A stretch of DNA of 64,000 bases from Paenibacillus kobensis NBRC 15729 (GCF_004000825.1 NZ_BILZ01000001.1:1-64000); one strand, 5' to 3'. Positions 33,561-43,222 are shown, numbered from the stretch's first letter. The notes: a model not told the origin generated them from the sequence alone. A program made the numbers and translations.

Positions 33561-35948
33561 ATGATTGGAGCATCTGAAGACAACGAATATTACATCCTTA
33601 CAAGTCCTACGGTTCTGCCCAAAGCTTCGGGATTTCTGTGGAACGAGAAAATGATGATTCAGTTGAATTGCCGCGGCTACGCGACGTCGCAATTCATGCA
33701 ACCGGAACCGGCGAAATATTCCCATGCGCCGAATTTGGAAGCGAAATCGTTCATGCAGCCGGAACAACCATACTACGCTCATCATCCGGGCCGGTTCGTT
33801 TATGTCAAAGACGAAACAAACGGCCGGCTTTTCTCTGCGCCTTACGAGCCAGTGCGTTCGCTTTACGATCGTTATACGTTTGAGGTAGGCAAACATCGGA
33901 TCGTCTGGAACATCGAACAGGACGGAGTAGCTGTCGAAATGAGCTTGAGCCTGCCCAAAGAGGATGCGATTGAGCTGTGGCGGATCAAGGTCAAGAACGT
34001 TTCGATGAGCAAGCGGAACATCAGCATCTACCCGTATTTTACCGTCGGCTACATGTCGTGGATGAATCAATCCGGCGAGTACAACGAGGCCTTGCAGGCG
34101 ATCGTATGCTCTTCGATTACGCCATATCAGAAGTATAAAGAGTACGACAAGATCAAACTGCTGAAGGACAAAACCTATCTCCTTGCCGATCGGAAGCCCT
34201 ATGCTTGGGAAGCGAGCCAGGAAGCGTTCGAAGGAGAAGGCGGGCTTGTACGTCCGAGCTCCATAGAGAGCGAGACGCTGGGCAACGGAGACGCCCGGTA
34301 TGAAATGCCGGCTGCGGTACTGCAATACCGTATGGAATTGGAGCCGGGCGAGGAGAGCGAATATCGTTTTCTATTTGGTCCGGCTAAGGACGAAGATGAG
34401 ATTGCACAGATCCGCCGGAAATATTTCATGGAATCTAATGCTGTCGACGTCGAAAACGGTTTCGAGAAAGCAGAGTGGGAATACGCCGAATATGTGAGCG
34501 AAGGCCAAGGATGCCTCGAGATCCGCACGCCAGACGCAGACTTCGATAACTTCATCAATCACTGGCTGCCGCGCCAAATGTATTATCACGGCAAAACGAA
34601 CCGGCTCACGACGGACCCTCAGACGCGGAACTATCTGCAAGATCATATGGGCATGAGCTATATCAATTCTCGAATCGCAAGAGAGTCTTTCCTGACGGCA
34701 TTAAGCCAGCAAAACGCGGACGGAGGCATGCCGGACGGCATTCTGTTGCACGAGGAAGCCGAATTAAAGTATATCAACCAAGTGCCGCATTCGGATCATA
34801 ACGTCTGGCTGCCCATTTGCATAAGCGCATATTTGGATGAGACGAACGACTATTCGTTGTTGGACGAGAAGGTTCCGTATGCGGACAGCGAGGAATTGGC
34901 GACCGTCGCAGAGCATATCGACCGGGCTATGCATTATCTGATGAGAGACCGTGATGAGCGCGGGCTTAACTATATTCATCAAGGCGACTGGTGCGATCCT
35001 ATGAATATGGTCGGCGTCCGAGGCAAAGGCGTATCCGGTTGGCTGACGATTGCGACTGCATATGCGTTTAATATTTGGGCGGATATTTGCGAGGCAGGCG
35101 GCCGGATGGAGGCTGGACAAACGTTCCGATTGGCTGCAGAGGAGACGAATGCTGTTGTTAACCGCTATCTGTGGGATGGCGAGTGGTATGTGCGAGGCAT
35201 TACGGACGACAACGTAGCTTTCGGGGTTAAGGAAGACAAGGAAGGCCGCATCTTTATTAACCCGCAAGGTTGGGCGCTGTTAAGCGGAGCTGCGGATGAC
35301 GAGAGGAAAGAGAAGCTCATTCGGTCCGTAGAGGAGCAATTGGAAACCCCATACGGTGTGGAGAAGCTAGCTCCTTCCTACACGGCCATGCGGGAGGATG
35401 TTGGACGGGTGACGCAGAAGCATCCGGGGACAGCTGAGAACGGAGCGGTCTATAATCATGCAGCCGCGTTTTATATCTTCGGTCTTTATGCGGCGGGGGA
35501 ACAACAAGATAATGCTTATCGGCTGCTTCGCAAAATGTTACCTGGCCCGAATCACGAAGATATCGTTCGGCGGGGCCAACTTCCTGTATTTATCCCCAAT
35601 TATTATCGTGGAGCTTATCGGCAATTTCCACGCACCGCGGGGCGTTCCAGTCATTTGTTCAATACAGGGACGACGGCTTGGGTATACCGCTGCTTGATCG
35701 ACGGTCTGTTCGGATTGCAGGGAAGCCCGTCCGGATTGCAAATCAAGCCTCAGCTGCCAACGGAATGGCAAGAAGCTTCCGTGAAGCGCGAGTTTAGAGG
35801 GGCGCGGTTAAATATCGAGATGAAGCGGTATGCAGGCGTGCAGATGACGGAAGTGTACTTGAACGGCGAGTTAGTTGAATCAGGCGTTCTTGAACGTTTG
35901 CAGTCAGGCTCCGAATATGAGGTACTGGTCAAGTTGCCGCAGCAATAG
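33561..35948 (+). CDS. GH94-family glycoside phosphorylase
   Basis: 795 residues behind GTGGAGG. The N-terminal third is a beta-sandwich (FLWNEKMMIQLNCRGYATSQFM); the rest is an (alpha/alpha)6-type domain. GH94 features are QNADGGMPDGI, HSDHNVWLP, the catalytic region GDWCDPMN with the conserved DWxD at residues 476-479, and RTAGRSSHLFNTGTTAWVYRC near the end. The family splits beta-glucosides such as cellobiose or laminari- and sophoro-oligosaccharides with phosphate. No signal peptide, so it is cytoplasmic. The substrate cannot be told from sequence alone. Confidence 0.87.
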   Translation: MIGASEDNEYYILTSPTVLPKASGFLWNEKMMIQLNCRGYATSQFMQPEPAKYSHAPNLEAKSFMQPEQPYYAHHPGRFVYVKDETNGRLFSAPYEPVRSLYDRYTFEVGKHRIVWNIEQDGVAVEMSLSLPKEDAIELWRIKVKNVSMSKRNISIYPYFTVGYMSWMNQSGEYNEALQAIVCSSITPYQKYKEYDKIKLLKDKTYLLADRKPYAWEASQEAFEGEGGLVRPSSIESETLGNGDARYEMPAAVLQYRMELEPGEESEYRFLFGPAKDEDEIAQIRRKYFMESNAVDVENGFEKAEWEYAEYVSEGQGCLEIRTPDADFDNFINHWLPRQMYYHGKTNRLTTDPQTRNYLQDHMGMSYINSRIARESFLTALSQQNADGGMPDGILLHEEAELKYINQVPHSDHNVWLPICISAYLDETNDYSLLDEKVPYADSEELATVAEHIDRAMHYLMRDRDERGLNYIHQGDWCDPMNMVGVRGKGVSGWLTIATAYAFNIWADICEAGGRMEAGQTFRLAAEETNAVVNRYLWDGEWYVRGITDDNVAFGVKEDKEGRIFINPQGWALLSGAADDERKEKLIRSVEEQLETPYGVEKLAPSYTAMREDVGRVTQKHPGTAENGAVYNHAAAFYIFGLYAAGEQQDNAYRLLRKMLPGPNHEDIVRRGQLPVFIPNYYRGAYRQFPRTAGRSSHLFNTGTTAWVYRCLIDGLFGLQGSPSGLQIKPQLPTEWQEASVKREFRGARLNIEMKRYAGVQMTEVYLNGELVESGVLERLQSGSEYEVLVKLPQQ

Positions 35949-36155
35949 AGCGAGGGCAGTGCGAGGCGGTTCCTCGCTGACACTGTTCGGTCTCGCGGAA
36001 GACAAGAATGCATTTGGCTGTTTCAGGTGCAGCCTCATATCATCTTCCCCTTTAATGTACTTGGGAACATCGTATGTATGTTGGTCTAATCGGTATAAGC
36101 TAATAACCCGATACAAGAAAAATAGACGATTTCAACGATCTGATTTGAATGATGT

Positions 36156-36195
36156 AAAAAGAAGTGAAACCGATGACGGCTTCACTTCTTTTTGT
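36156..36195. terminator. Bidirectional terminator
   Basis: AAAAAGAAGTGAA and TTCACTTCTTTTT arms with an inner CCG/CGG pair. It lies between convergent genes and carries an A-run on one side and a T-run on the other, so it can serve both. Confidence 0.88.
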
Positions 36196-36222
36196 TGTAT
36201 TTTGAGATATTTCTCTTTCCTA

Positions 36223-36618
36223 TTATTCGACTATAATCTGTCCCACCATATTGTCATGGCCTTGTCCGCATTGAATGCTGCAATGAAACTCATATGTTCC
36301 GGCTTTGTCCAATTTGATCGTTGCGGTTTCGCCGTTCTTAAGATTCACGCCCAGATCCTCAATCTGCAATCCGTGAACGCCCTTTTCGTTATTCAAGGTG
36401 AGCTTAATGGTGTCGCCAACCTTGGCTTTGATCTCGGGCTGGCTGAACGACCAGTTGACGGCATTTTCTGTAATTTCTTGTGTAGCTCCGCCGCCCTCGC
36501 TCTGAGACGGTGTCGAAGGCGTGTTCGAGTTGTTGTCGTTCGATTTGCCGCATGCGCTTAGTGCGAAGAGGGCGAGTAGCGCGAGAATCATACATAACTT
36601 GCTGTAATTTAGTCTCAT
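36223..36618 (-). CDS. Stand-alone CuA-type cupredoxin lipoprotein
   Basis: 131 residues; the start at 36618 was chosen behind AGGAGGA, the frame upstream having no better start. A lipoprotein signal ends in SAC with Cys23, followed by a Ser/Asn/Gly-rich linker (residues 26-48). The cupredoxin domain has the full CuA ligand set: His82, then Cys113, Cys117, His121 and Met124 in HCSIQCGQGHDNM. Unlike cytochrome oxidase subunit II it has no membrane hairpin. It would sit on the outer face of the membrane and carry electrons. Its neighbours, a PQQ dehydrogenase and pqq genes, suggest a role as electron acceptor, which is an inference. Confidence 0.9.
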   Translation of the reverse strand: MRLNYSKLCMILALLALFALSACGKSNDNNSNTPSTPSQSEGGGATQEITENAVNWSFSQPEIKAKVGDTIKLTLNNEKGVHGLQIEDLGVNLKNGETATIKLDKAGTYEFHCSIQCGQGHDNMVGQIIVE

Positions 36619-36793
36619 GTCGCGTAGATTCCTCCTAGAGTTAATCGTTGCTATTATACCCGTTGCTTGCTGAACTAATCCTAGAGGAAGCATTCTTTTT
36701 CCGAGCATAATCGCTCTTGTCCCCAACATACAATCGGTGTAGGGAAGTAAGAACGATCTAGTCTGTGCGAAGCTTGCAAACGGAGGTGTGCGA

Positions 36794-37042
36794 ATGGCTA
36801 AAGTAACGTTGACTTCGCCTGCGAAAGGTGTGTTGATGGGCGTCTCGGCGACCGGCGGTTGGCTCCTGGCCGATCTGCTGCTTCCAGAGCCTTGGGGAGA
36901 CTTTGTCCTATTCGGGGCGATGGCGGTGGTGAATATCGGAATCGGCTGGAAACTCGGGAAACTCTTCGAAATACAGAATGACAAGGAACCGGTCGATTCC
37001 TTCGATACCAAGAACGCAACGCATTCCGATATTCGATCTTAA
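36794..37042 (+). CDS. Small two-helix membrane protein, unknown
   Basis: 82 residues from the ATG at 36794, 8 bases after GGAGG; an in-frame GTG at 36788 is too close to it. Two hydrophobic segments (residues about 10-28 and 35-54) are followed by a polar tail. It stands divergent from the CuA gene and is followed by a terminator. No family recognised; the place suggests a link with the PQQ respiratory genes. Confidence 0.65.
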   Translation: MAKVTLTSPAKGVLMGVSATGGWLLADLLLPEPWGDFVLFGAMAVVNIGIGWKLGKLFEIQNDKEPVDSFDTKNATHSDIRS

Positions 37043-37067
37043 TATTGCGCAACAGAATACATGTTCG

Positions 37068-37111
37068 AGAGCCCTTCTCTTCCTAATAGGAAGTCGGGAG
37101 GGCTCTTTTTG
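37068..37111 (+). terminator. Terminator after the small membrane protein
   Basis: AGAGCCC (37068-37074) and GGGCTCT (37100-37106) with an inner TTCC/GGAA pair, then five T residues. Confidence 0.85.
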
Positions 37112-37257
37112 ACGTTGACGAAAGGATGGAGGGTGAATCGGCTTCCTTTACATAATTAAAGCTAATTAGGAAATACCTTAATTAACGAAGATTTCGTGAA
37201 GCAGGTTTTCTAATGAATCACGAAGCCGCACACATATCCATCTGGAGGTTATAGACC

Positions 37258-38985
37258 TTGACTAAAATGCATTCGAGATTAGGAGCGGCGCTTGCTGTAT
37301 TATTGCTGCTTAGTGCTTGTGCCGGAAACAAGAACGAAAACAATGGAACACCTTCGCCAACGCCAGAAGAGACCACCAAAACGCCGTCCGAAACCGGCGT
37401 AACTGGCACATCCTTTAAGAATTGGGGCTCCTATGGCTATACGCTGGACAATAACCGCCATGTCCCTTTCACGGAGATTTCCGCTGATAATGTCAAAGAT
37501 CTTGGCGTCATCTGGTCCGCGGAGCTGAAGAAGCTTGACGCTGATGTCAAAAACGGAAATCAGTCCTATCCCGTCGTGATCGATGGGGTCATCTACTTAA
37601 CGACATCGGGTAACCAAGTGTTCGCGTTAGATGCCGTGACGGGGAAGACAATTTGGCATTGGAAACCGGAGGCCGAGCAAGCTGCCAGTTTCTCGAAAGC
37701 GGGCATTATCGCGAACCGAGGCGTAGCGGTAGGCGAGGGCAAAGTGTTTATGCTGGCAGTCGATAACTCGTTGATTTCCTTGGATCAGAAGACCGGTGCG
37801 CTGGTGAAAATGGTCAAGCTTGGCGACTCCATAGACGGTGTTACACTCGAGAATGGCTATTATGAGACGACCGCTCCACAATACTACAAAGGCAACGTCT
37901 ATATCGGAAGCAGCGGCAGCGATAACGGCGTCCGAGGCTTCGTAGCAGCGTATAAGGCGAGCGATTTGACGCCGGCCTGGGATGCACCGTTCTGGACCGT
38001 GCCGCCTAAAGGCCAGGATTGGCTGGCGAACAGTAAGTTCCAAGGAGGAGGAACGGTGTGGAATCCCGTTGCGATCGACGAGCAGACCGACCTCATGTAC
38101 TTTGCGACGGGCAATCCGGCTCCTGATTTCTACGGTGCCAATCGCCCCGGAGCGAACCCGAACACCGACTCGGTCGTAGCCGTTAACGCGATGACAGGCA
38201 AGTTGGTATGGGCGAAGCAGGAAGTCAGCCACGACTTGTGGGACTATGACGCGGCAGCCTCACCGATGATTATAAACGCCTCTGTCAAAGGACAGAAGAA
38301 AAAGCTTGTCGTCCAAGGCGGCAAGTCCGGTCTGTGGTTTGCTTGGGATGCCGCTTCCGGGGATGTCGTCTGGGATGGTATTCCTTTCGCTAAGATCGAT
38401 AAAAAGGATCCTACGCCAGAAGGCACGGTCAGCTATCCGGGCGTGCTAGGCGGGGAAAACTACGCGCCGGAATCCTATGATCCGGCAACGAATTACGTCT
38501 TGATTCCGGGCATCGAGTCACCTACCCTTTACAAATCGGCGAAAACCGAGGCGGAAGCGGCTACTCCGGATTTTCCCGGAGCGGCAGCTTTCGGCACGGG
38601 GATGGAAGAGGTGCCTAATGTCAAAGCTTTCGGTACGGTCACCGCGATTAACGTAGACACCGGCAAGCAAGCTTATCAGATCAAGACGACGGATGCGCAG
38701 CGCGGCGGCTTGACGAGCACCGATTCAGGCCTTGCGTTCTTCGGAGAATTGGACGGCAAGATTAATGCGCTTGATATTAAGGCAGGCAAGGTGATCTGGA
38801 CTTTCCAGACATCAGGGGATAACGTGCAGGCTGCTCCATCGATCTTTACGGTCGACGACAAGGAGTACATCGTATTTACAACGGGCGGATCGAAGCCCAA
38901 AGTGCATGTGTTCGGCCTCGGAGGCGACAAGACGCAAGGTCCGGCAGGCGCTGCCGAGACAGGCGGAGGACATTCCGCGAAATAA
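37258..38985 (+). CDS. PQQ-dependent dehydrogenase, lipoprotein
   Basis: 575 residues from a TTG start; GGAGGT lies about 8 bases before it, while the ATG at 37267 is too far away. The signal peptide ends in LLSAC (Cys21). The rest is an eight-bladed quinoprotein propeller of the methanol/ethanol dehydrogenase type: NWGSYGYTLDNNRH, GVIYLTTSGNQVFALDAVTGKTIWHW, VRGFVAAYKAS, a catalytic region SHDLWDYDAAASPMI and the closing DGKINALDIKAGKVIWTF. The ring of adjacent cysteines typical of methanol dehydrogenase is not seen. It would oxidise an alcohol or sugar outside the cell with PQQ from the genes downstream. Confidence 0.9.
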   Translation: MTKMHSRLGAALAVLLLLSACAGNKNENNGTPSPTPEETTKTPSETGVTGTSFKNWGSYGYTLDNNRHVPFTEISADNVKDLGVIWSAELKKLDADVKNGNQSYPVVIDGVIYLTTSGNQVFALDAVTGKTIWHWKPEAEQAASFSKAGIIANRGVAVGEGKVFMLAVDNSLISLDQKTGALVKMVKLGDSIDGVTLENGYYETTAPQYYKGNVYIGSSGSDNGVRGFVAAYKASDLTPAWDAPFWTVPPKGQDWLANSKFQGGGTVWNPVAIDEQTDLMYFATGNPAPDFYGANRPGANPNTDSVVAVNAMTGKLVWAKQEVSHDLWDYDAAASPMIINASVKGQKKKLVVQGGKSGLWFAWDAASGDVVWDGIPFAKIDKKDPTPEGTVSYPGVLGGENYAPESYDPATNYVLIPGIESPTLYKSAKTEAEAATPDFPGAAAFGTGMEEVPNVKAFGTVTAINVDTGKQAYQIKTTDAQRGGLTSTDSGLAFFGELDGKINALDIKAGKVIWTFQTSGDNVQAAPSIFTVDDKEYIVFTTGGSKPKVHVFGLGGDKTQGPAGAAETGGGHSAK

Positions 38986-39000
38986 CTGTGATTTGACCCC

Positions 39001-39041
39001 GACAGCCAAGACAGGACGCATTTCGTCATGTCTTGGTTGTC
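39001..39041 (+). terminator. Hairpin after the PQQ dehydrogenase
   Basis: CCAAGACA and TGTCTTGG arms with an outer GACA/TGTC extension, followed by TTATTT. It contains an in-frame ATG (39028) of the next gene, which argues against that ATG as the start. Confidence 0.6.
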
Positions 39042-39063
39042 TTATTTAAAGGAGACCGACTAC

Positions 39064-40176
39064 TTGATAAGGACAACCAAAGCGAGACTATTCGTATTCT
39101 TTGCCGCTGCAATGGTATTATGGATAGCTCCTCATACGAAATCGAACGCACAGGCGGAAGACCCGCAAGGCAGTATAGAACTTGATCAAACATCATTTGC
39201 AGCCACAGCGTGGCGGAGTGACGGTACTCACATTACGGCTATTAAGGGTAAACTGACTTTCGGCGATCAGCCGGTCGCGAATGCGCTTTTGCAAGTTAAA
39301 CCGCAAGGAAGAAACATCGTGACGCAGGAGGATGGCTCATTCGAGTTGCTCGTCGACCGAAGTTTAATTGCTTACAAGCCCGTTCTCGTAGTGTCGGTCC
39401 AGAACGCCAAGATCGCCGGCAAGCCGATAGAGAACAAGGCGGCCGATTCCATCCTTGCGGCTTCCGCCAAGATCACCGTCTACCATCCGATCGAGGTGAC
39501 CAAGGTAGCCGCTTCCGAAACGGACGCGAGCCGAGTCAAGGTACACGCTCGATTCATAATCGGGAAGGACGACAAGATATCTTTCTTCCAAGTATATAAG
39601 TATCGGATCTCTGGAACAGTGGAGGATGCCGATGGCAGACCGGTGAAGGACGCTATCGTATGGATTGACCGGGATAGCGGGGAGGGCTTCGCCAAGTCAA
39701 CTAAGGCGGATCGGAACGGGAGATACGAGATGTATTACTGGCCGGAGGAAGACGAGACGAACCTTACGGTGATCGTCGGAAAGCACCGATACACGCTGCC
39801 AGGCGGCAAAGTGTTTCATTTTCCCCGAGATACGAGCGTAGACATTCAGATCCGCCTGCCAAGAGAAGGCTTCGTGATCGATGACGAGCCTTCGAATTTA
39901 GTCTGCACGACCGCGCCAGGAGCGAAATATAGCGGCCTGCTGGCCGGACTCGATGTCCCGCCCGGAACACCATACACCGTGACGATTCCCGACCGTCAAG
40001 GCCGCTTCGTTCTGACGGTGCCCAAGGACGTCTGGGAGAAACGTCCGCTTTTTTTCGAAACAATGTCAACGAAATTCGTCGCACAAGACAAGATACTGAA
40101 GGCCGGGGACGAACTGCCTGACGGCTTCGTGCAACCAGGAAATCAGGATCCGACACTTCCCGCTGCAGTTCGCTGA
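39064..40176 (+). CDS. Exported protein with carboxypeptidase-regulatory-like domains
   Basis: 370 residues from the TTG at 39064, 9 bases after AAAGGAG; the ATG at 39028 lies in a hairpin and has no ribosome site. A signal peptide (LFVFFAAAMVLWIAP, then NAQA) is followed by two beta-sandwich units of the CarboxypepD_reg type: residues about 60-130 (IKGKLTFGDQPVANALLQVKP, DGSFELLV) and about 180-260 (ISGTVEDADGRPVKDAIVWID, DRNGRYEMYYWPEED). The C-terminal part (NLVCTTAPGAKYSG) is unrecognised. It may be a surface or envelope partner of the PQQ dehydrogenase. No catalytic motif is seen. Confidence 0.75.
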   Translation: MIRTTKARLFVFFAAAMVLWIAPHTKSNAQAEDPQGSIELDQTSFAATAWRSDGTHITAIKGKLTFGDQPVANALLQVKPQGRNIVTQEDGSFELLVDRSLIAYKPVLVVSVQNAKIAGKPIENKAADSILAASAKITVYHPIEVTKVAASETDASRVKVHARFIIGKDDKISFFQVYKYRISGTVEDADGRPVKDAIVWIDRDSGEGFAKSTKADRNGRYEMYYWPEEDETNLTVIVGKHRYTLPGGKVFHFPRDTSVDIQIRLPREGFVIDDEPSNLVCTTAPGAKYSGLLAGLDVPPGTPYTVTIPDRQGRFVLTVPKDVWEKRPLFFETMSTKFVAQDKILKAGDELPDGFVQPGNQDPTLPAAVR

Positions 40177-40183
40177 GACGAAG

Positions 40184-40224
40184 AAGCGCTGATCACCTAC
40201 CACGGTAGGAATAGATCAGCGCTT
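40184..40224. terminator. Hairpin overlapping the end of pqqE
   Basis: Perfect 11-bp arms AAGCGCTGATC (40184-40194) and complement (40214-40224), with an inner CCTAC/GTAGG pair. It lies between convergent transcripts and overlaps the last codons of pqqE. Confidence 0.65.
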
Positions 40225-41275
40225 GATGATCATTATTTTCGTTGGAACCGATCCGATCCGTGATGGCGATTCGATGGGGAGACCACTTACATACAGGATC
40301 TGCCGATCGCGCGTCACCGGTCAACAGATATGCCTGACAACGGCATCCGCCATAATCCAACTCGCGGCGATCACAGCTTTGGCAGGGCTCCGGCATCCAA
40401 TCGTAGCCTCGAAACGCGTTAAAAGAGGGGGAATAATGCCATATCCAGGACAAATCGCGTTCTTTCACATTCTCGAATGACAAGCTTCGAATCTCGGATG
40501 CAGACGTGCAGGGCAATACTCGACCGTCAGGCGCTACCGTAAGCGATAGCCTACCCCAGCCGCCCATACAGGGCTTAGGAAACTCTTCATAATAATCTGG
40601 TAGGATCCATATAAGTTCGATTTGATCTCCGAAACGCTCTTGCGCCCGAGAATAGGCGGCTTCGGCTTCTTGAAGCTGCTCTCTTCGCGGAAGCAATTGC
40701 TGAACATTGCGCAATGCCCAGCCGTAATATTGAGCATTGGCCAACTCCAGCCGCTGGGCTCCCCATTCCGAACAGAGCTCGATCATTTCTTCGATCTGAT
40801 GAAGATTGGCCCGGTGGAGTACGACGTTCATATGTAAGGGGAGTCCACTCGAGCGGATACGCTGTGCCGCTTGACGTTTCAGTTCATGCGCTTGGAAACC
40901 AGCGATCGAATCGGCAAGCTTCTCGGACGCGGCTTGTAGGCTCAACTGAATGCTGTCGAGACCGGCATCCGCGAGCTTCTGGATGCGTTCTTCCGTCAAG
41001 CCTACGCCGCTAGTGATGAGATTCACGTAGAGTTCCGCTTCCCTGGCGCGGCGGACGAGCAGTTCCAGATCCAGGCGCAGCAACGGTTCTCCGCCCGTGA
41101 AATGAACCTGTGCGACCCCGAGATCGGCAGCTTGTTCCAGCACGCGCAGCCATTCATTCGTCGACAACTCATTCTCTCTGCGGTGAAGTTCGAGCGGATT
41201 CGAACAGTAGGGGCAGTGAAGCGGACAACGATGCGTAACTTCCGCAGTTAAGGCATACGGCAAAACTAGCTGCAT
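40193..41275 (-). CDS. pqqE: PqqE radical SAM peptide cyclase
   Basis: 360 residues from the ATG at 41275, which overlaps the pqqD stop by 10 bases; open frame upstream of it belongs to the pqqD region. The radical SAM cluster motif CPLHCPYC has cysteines 17, 21 and 24, followed by HFTGGEPLLR. The C-terminal SPASM domain carries CMGGWGRLSLTVAPDGRVLPC, then CQSC and GGCRCQA for further Fe-S clusters. PqqE links Glu and Tyr of PqqA, the first step of PQQ synthesis. Gene order and partner PqqD agree. Confidence 0.96.
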   Translation of the reverse strand: MQLVLPYALTAEVTHRCPLHCPYCSNPLELHRRENELSTNEWLRVLEQAADLGVAQVHFTGGEPLLRLDLELLVRRAREAELYVNLITSGVGLTEERIQKLADAGLDSIQLSLQAASEKLADSIAGFQAHELKRQAAQRIRSSGLPLHMNVVLHRANLHQIEEMIELCSEWGAQRLELANAQYYGWALRNVQQLLPRREQLQEAEAAYSRAQERFGDQIELIWILPDYYEEFPKPCMGGWGRLSLTVAPDGRVLPCTSASEIRSLSFENVKERDLSWIWHYSPSFNAFRGYDWMPEPCQSCDRRELDYGGCRCQAYLLTGDARSADPVCKWSPHRIAITDRIGSNENNDHQALIYSYRGR

Positions 41276-41544
41276 AGCTCCAGCCAACCCCTCTCCGCCG
41301 CCGAAGCGATGAATTCGACGATATCGTCCCCAAGGCCGGTCTGAACGTATTTCGCCTCGAGTTCCGCGATCATTTGCGCGATCGTTCGCTGACCGTCGCA
41401 CAGCCGCAGGATGACTCCTGCCGCCTCGTTTAACTCGACGACCCGCTCCGGCAGCAGCAATAACTCCAACTGCCGGGCTTTGTCGTACTTCATCCGACCC
41501 GGACTGCGCAGCTTCGGCCGATCCGACATCTCCAAGATGCTCAT
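41266..41544 (-). CDS. pqqD: PqqD peptide chaperone
   Basis: 92 residues. It has the PqqD fold pattern (LLLLPERVVELNEAAGVILRLCDGQRTIAQMIAEL), which binds PqqA and delivers it to PqqE. It overlaps pqqC by four bases and pqqE by ten. Confidence 0.95.
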   Translation of the reverse strand: MSILEMSDRPKLRSPGRMKYDKARQLELLLLPERVVELNEAAGVILRLCDGQRTIAQMIAELEAKYVQTGLGDDIVEFIASAAERGWLELCS

Positions 41545-42254
41545 CGGCCGTTGTCTCCGCTAGGGAATGCCAAGCTTAACGCGTCCAGCAGTGCCCAGAG
41601 GACGTTACACTTGAACTGTAAAGCGGCGATTGCCTGTTCCTGCTCTCGGCGGTCCCTGCATTCACGCATGACGAGACTCAGTCCGTGATCCGCATCGCGC
41701 GGTGCCTGGGTCAGCCGGGCTTGAAAGTAGGCGAGTCCTTCCGGGCGAATCCATGGATACAACTGTTCAAACACACCGATCCGCTTGGAGACCAGCGTAG
41801 GCGCGAACAGTTCGGTTAGGGAGGAGGCGACCGCGATGGGCCAGGGCTCCAGCCGGCAAAAGTTCACATAGGCGTCGACGGCGAACCGGACGGCCGGAAG
41901 CACATGGCGTTCATCGAGCATTTCGTCTCTCGGTATGCCCGCCGCTTCGCCCAGCCGAATCCACGCTTCGATGCCGCCGTCGTTGCCATCCCGGCCGTCA
42001 TGGTCAATGATCCGCTGAATCCATTCTCGGCGATCTTCGCGCGACGGCAGCTTGGACAAGATTAGAGCGTCTTTGACCGGGATATTCTTCTGATAATAGA
42101 ACCGGTTAGCGATCCAAGCCCGCAGTTGAACGGGGGAAAGCTTGCCTTCGTGCATAGCAATATGATAGGGGTGCTTGTCGTGATAACGTTCCTCTCCCAC
42201 CTGGCGCAAGCGGAAAGTGAATTGTTCGTCCGAGAGCAAATACGATTCCAACAT
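41541..42254 (-). CDS. pqqC: PqqC, PQQ synthase
   Basis: 237 residues with the PqqC signature YHDKHPYHIAMHEGKLSPVQLRAWIANRFYYQKNIPVKDALILSKLP and RRIIDHDG-like IIDHDGRDGNDGGIEAWI. The last reaction of PQQ synthesis, ring closure and oxidation, is done by this protein. It abuts pqqB and overlaps pqqD, so the operon is translationally coupled. Confidence 0.96.
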   Translation of the reverse strand: MLESYLLSDEQFTFRLRQVGEERYHDKHPYHIAMHEGKLSPVQLRAWIANRFYYQKNIPVKDALILSKLPSREDRREWIQRIIDHDGRDGNDGGIEAWIRLGEAAGIPRDEMLDERHVLPAVRFAVDAYVNFCRLEPWPIAVASSLTELFAPTLVSKRIGVFEQLYPWIRPEGLAYFQARLTQAPRDADHGLSLVMRECRDRREQEQAIAALQFKCNVLWALLDALSLAFPSGDNGR

Positions 42255-43175
42255 CTAAATCTCCATCTCCATCCCGTCGAAACCGATTTCAATCCCCAGG
42301 TCGGTCAATATTCGCCTTTCCGGGGAATCTTCAATCAGCATCGGATTCGTGTTATTGATGTGAACGTATACTTTGCGGCGAGCAGGCAAAAGGGCGAACC
42401 GCTCGGCACTTCCGCCGGGGCCGGCAACTGGAAGGTGGCCCATATCAGCAGCGTGCAGCTCCGATATGCCAAGGTCACGCAGCTCGCTGCCCATCCAGAA
42501 TGTTCCGTCCAGGAAAATGCAGTTCGCGCTATCCAGATGATGCTCTAGCGTCTGCGACCAAGCCTCGATCCCTGGTGCATAGACAGCGACTCCGCCTGTC
42601 CTCAAGTCCGTTATGCGATAGCCGATACTCCAAGGTTCCTGCTGCCCAGCCGCTTCTTGAAGCGGCTTAGCGCTGACGTACCGTGGGGGCTTATCTCCCA
42701 AATGAAACGGACATACCAACAATTGTCCCCCAAATAGTGGGAAAGAATGCTCCAACCTTGTCTCATGCCACCGAAAACTTGCGAACGGCTCAACGATCCG
42801 TCTAACTGGAAAGCTGTCCGCAAGAGCGCCGAGAACAGAGTTCGTCGCGTAGACGTCGATGGTCGAGCCTTGCCGGAGTCCAAGAAGTCCGATCGTGTGA
42901 TCCAATTCCGCGTCGGTAAGAAGGACGGCTTGAATGGGGGAGGCACGAAAGGAAGGGCCCGGATGAAGACAAGCGTTCTCTTCGGTCTGAAGAGAAACAT
43001 CCGGGCTTGCATTAAGCAGAATCCACCGCAGGCCGTCCGGGCTTACGGCAAGCGAATCATTCCTTCGGGCGCGCGCCAACGGGTCGCCGGATCGCGCGCG
43101 TCTGCAATTGGGACAAGCGCAATTCCATTGCGGAAATCCTCCTCCTGCGGCGGATCCTAGGAGCTTAATAATCAT
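42255..43175 (-). CDS. pqqB: PqqB, metallo-beta-lactamase-fold protein
   Basis: 306 residues behind GGAGAG. It begins LLGSAAGGGFPQWNCACPNC, carries LTDAELDHTIGLLGLRQG (the metal-site region) and ends with the PqqB-type ADMGHLPVAG and HINNTNPML. PqqB is thought to act as an oxygenase on the tyrosine-derived part. The gene abuts pqqC. Confidence 0.96.
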   Translation of the reverse strand: MIIKLLGSAAGGGFPQWNCACPNCRRARSGDPLARARRNDSLAVSPDGLRWILLNASPDVSLQTEENACLHPGPSFRASPIQAVLLTDAELDHTIGLLGLRQGSTIDVYATNSVLGALADSFPVRRIVEPFASFRWHETRLEHSFPLFGGQLLVCPFHLGDKPPRYVSAKPLQEAAGQQEPWSIGYRITDLRTGGVAVYAPGIEAWSQTLEHHLDSANCIFLDGTFWMGSELRDLGISELHAADMGHLPVAGPGGSAERFALLPARRKVYVHINNTNPMLIEDSPERRILTDLGIEIGFDGMEMEI

Positions 43176-43222
43176 CGTTGCTCTCCTTTATCGAAGAGAT
43201 TCCGTATCTCGGACATGCGCGG

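Noticed and set aside
36223-37011. A 262-residue protein with an N-terminal extension
   Set aside because: The extension upstream of 36618 is polar shadow sequence opposite a plus-strand gene; the lipoprotein signal and AGGAGGA support the shorter protein.
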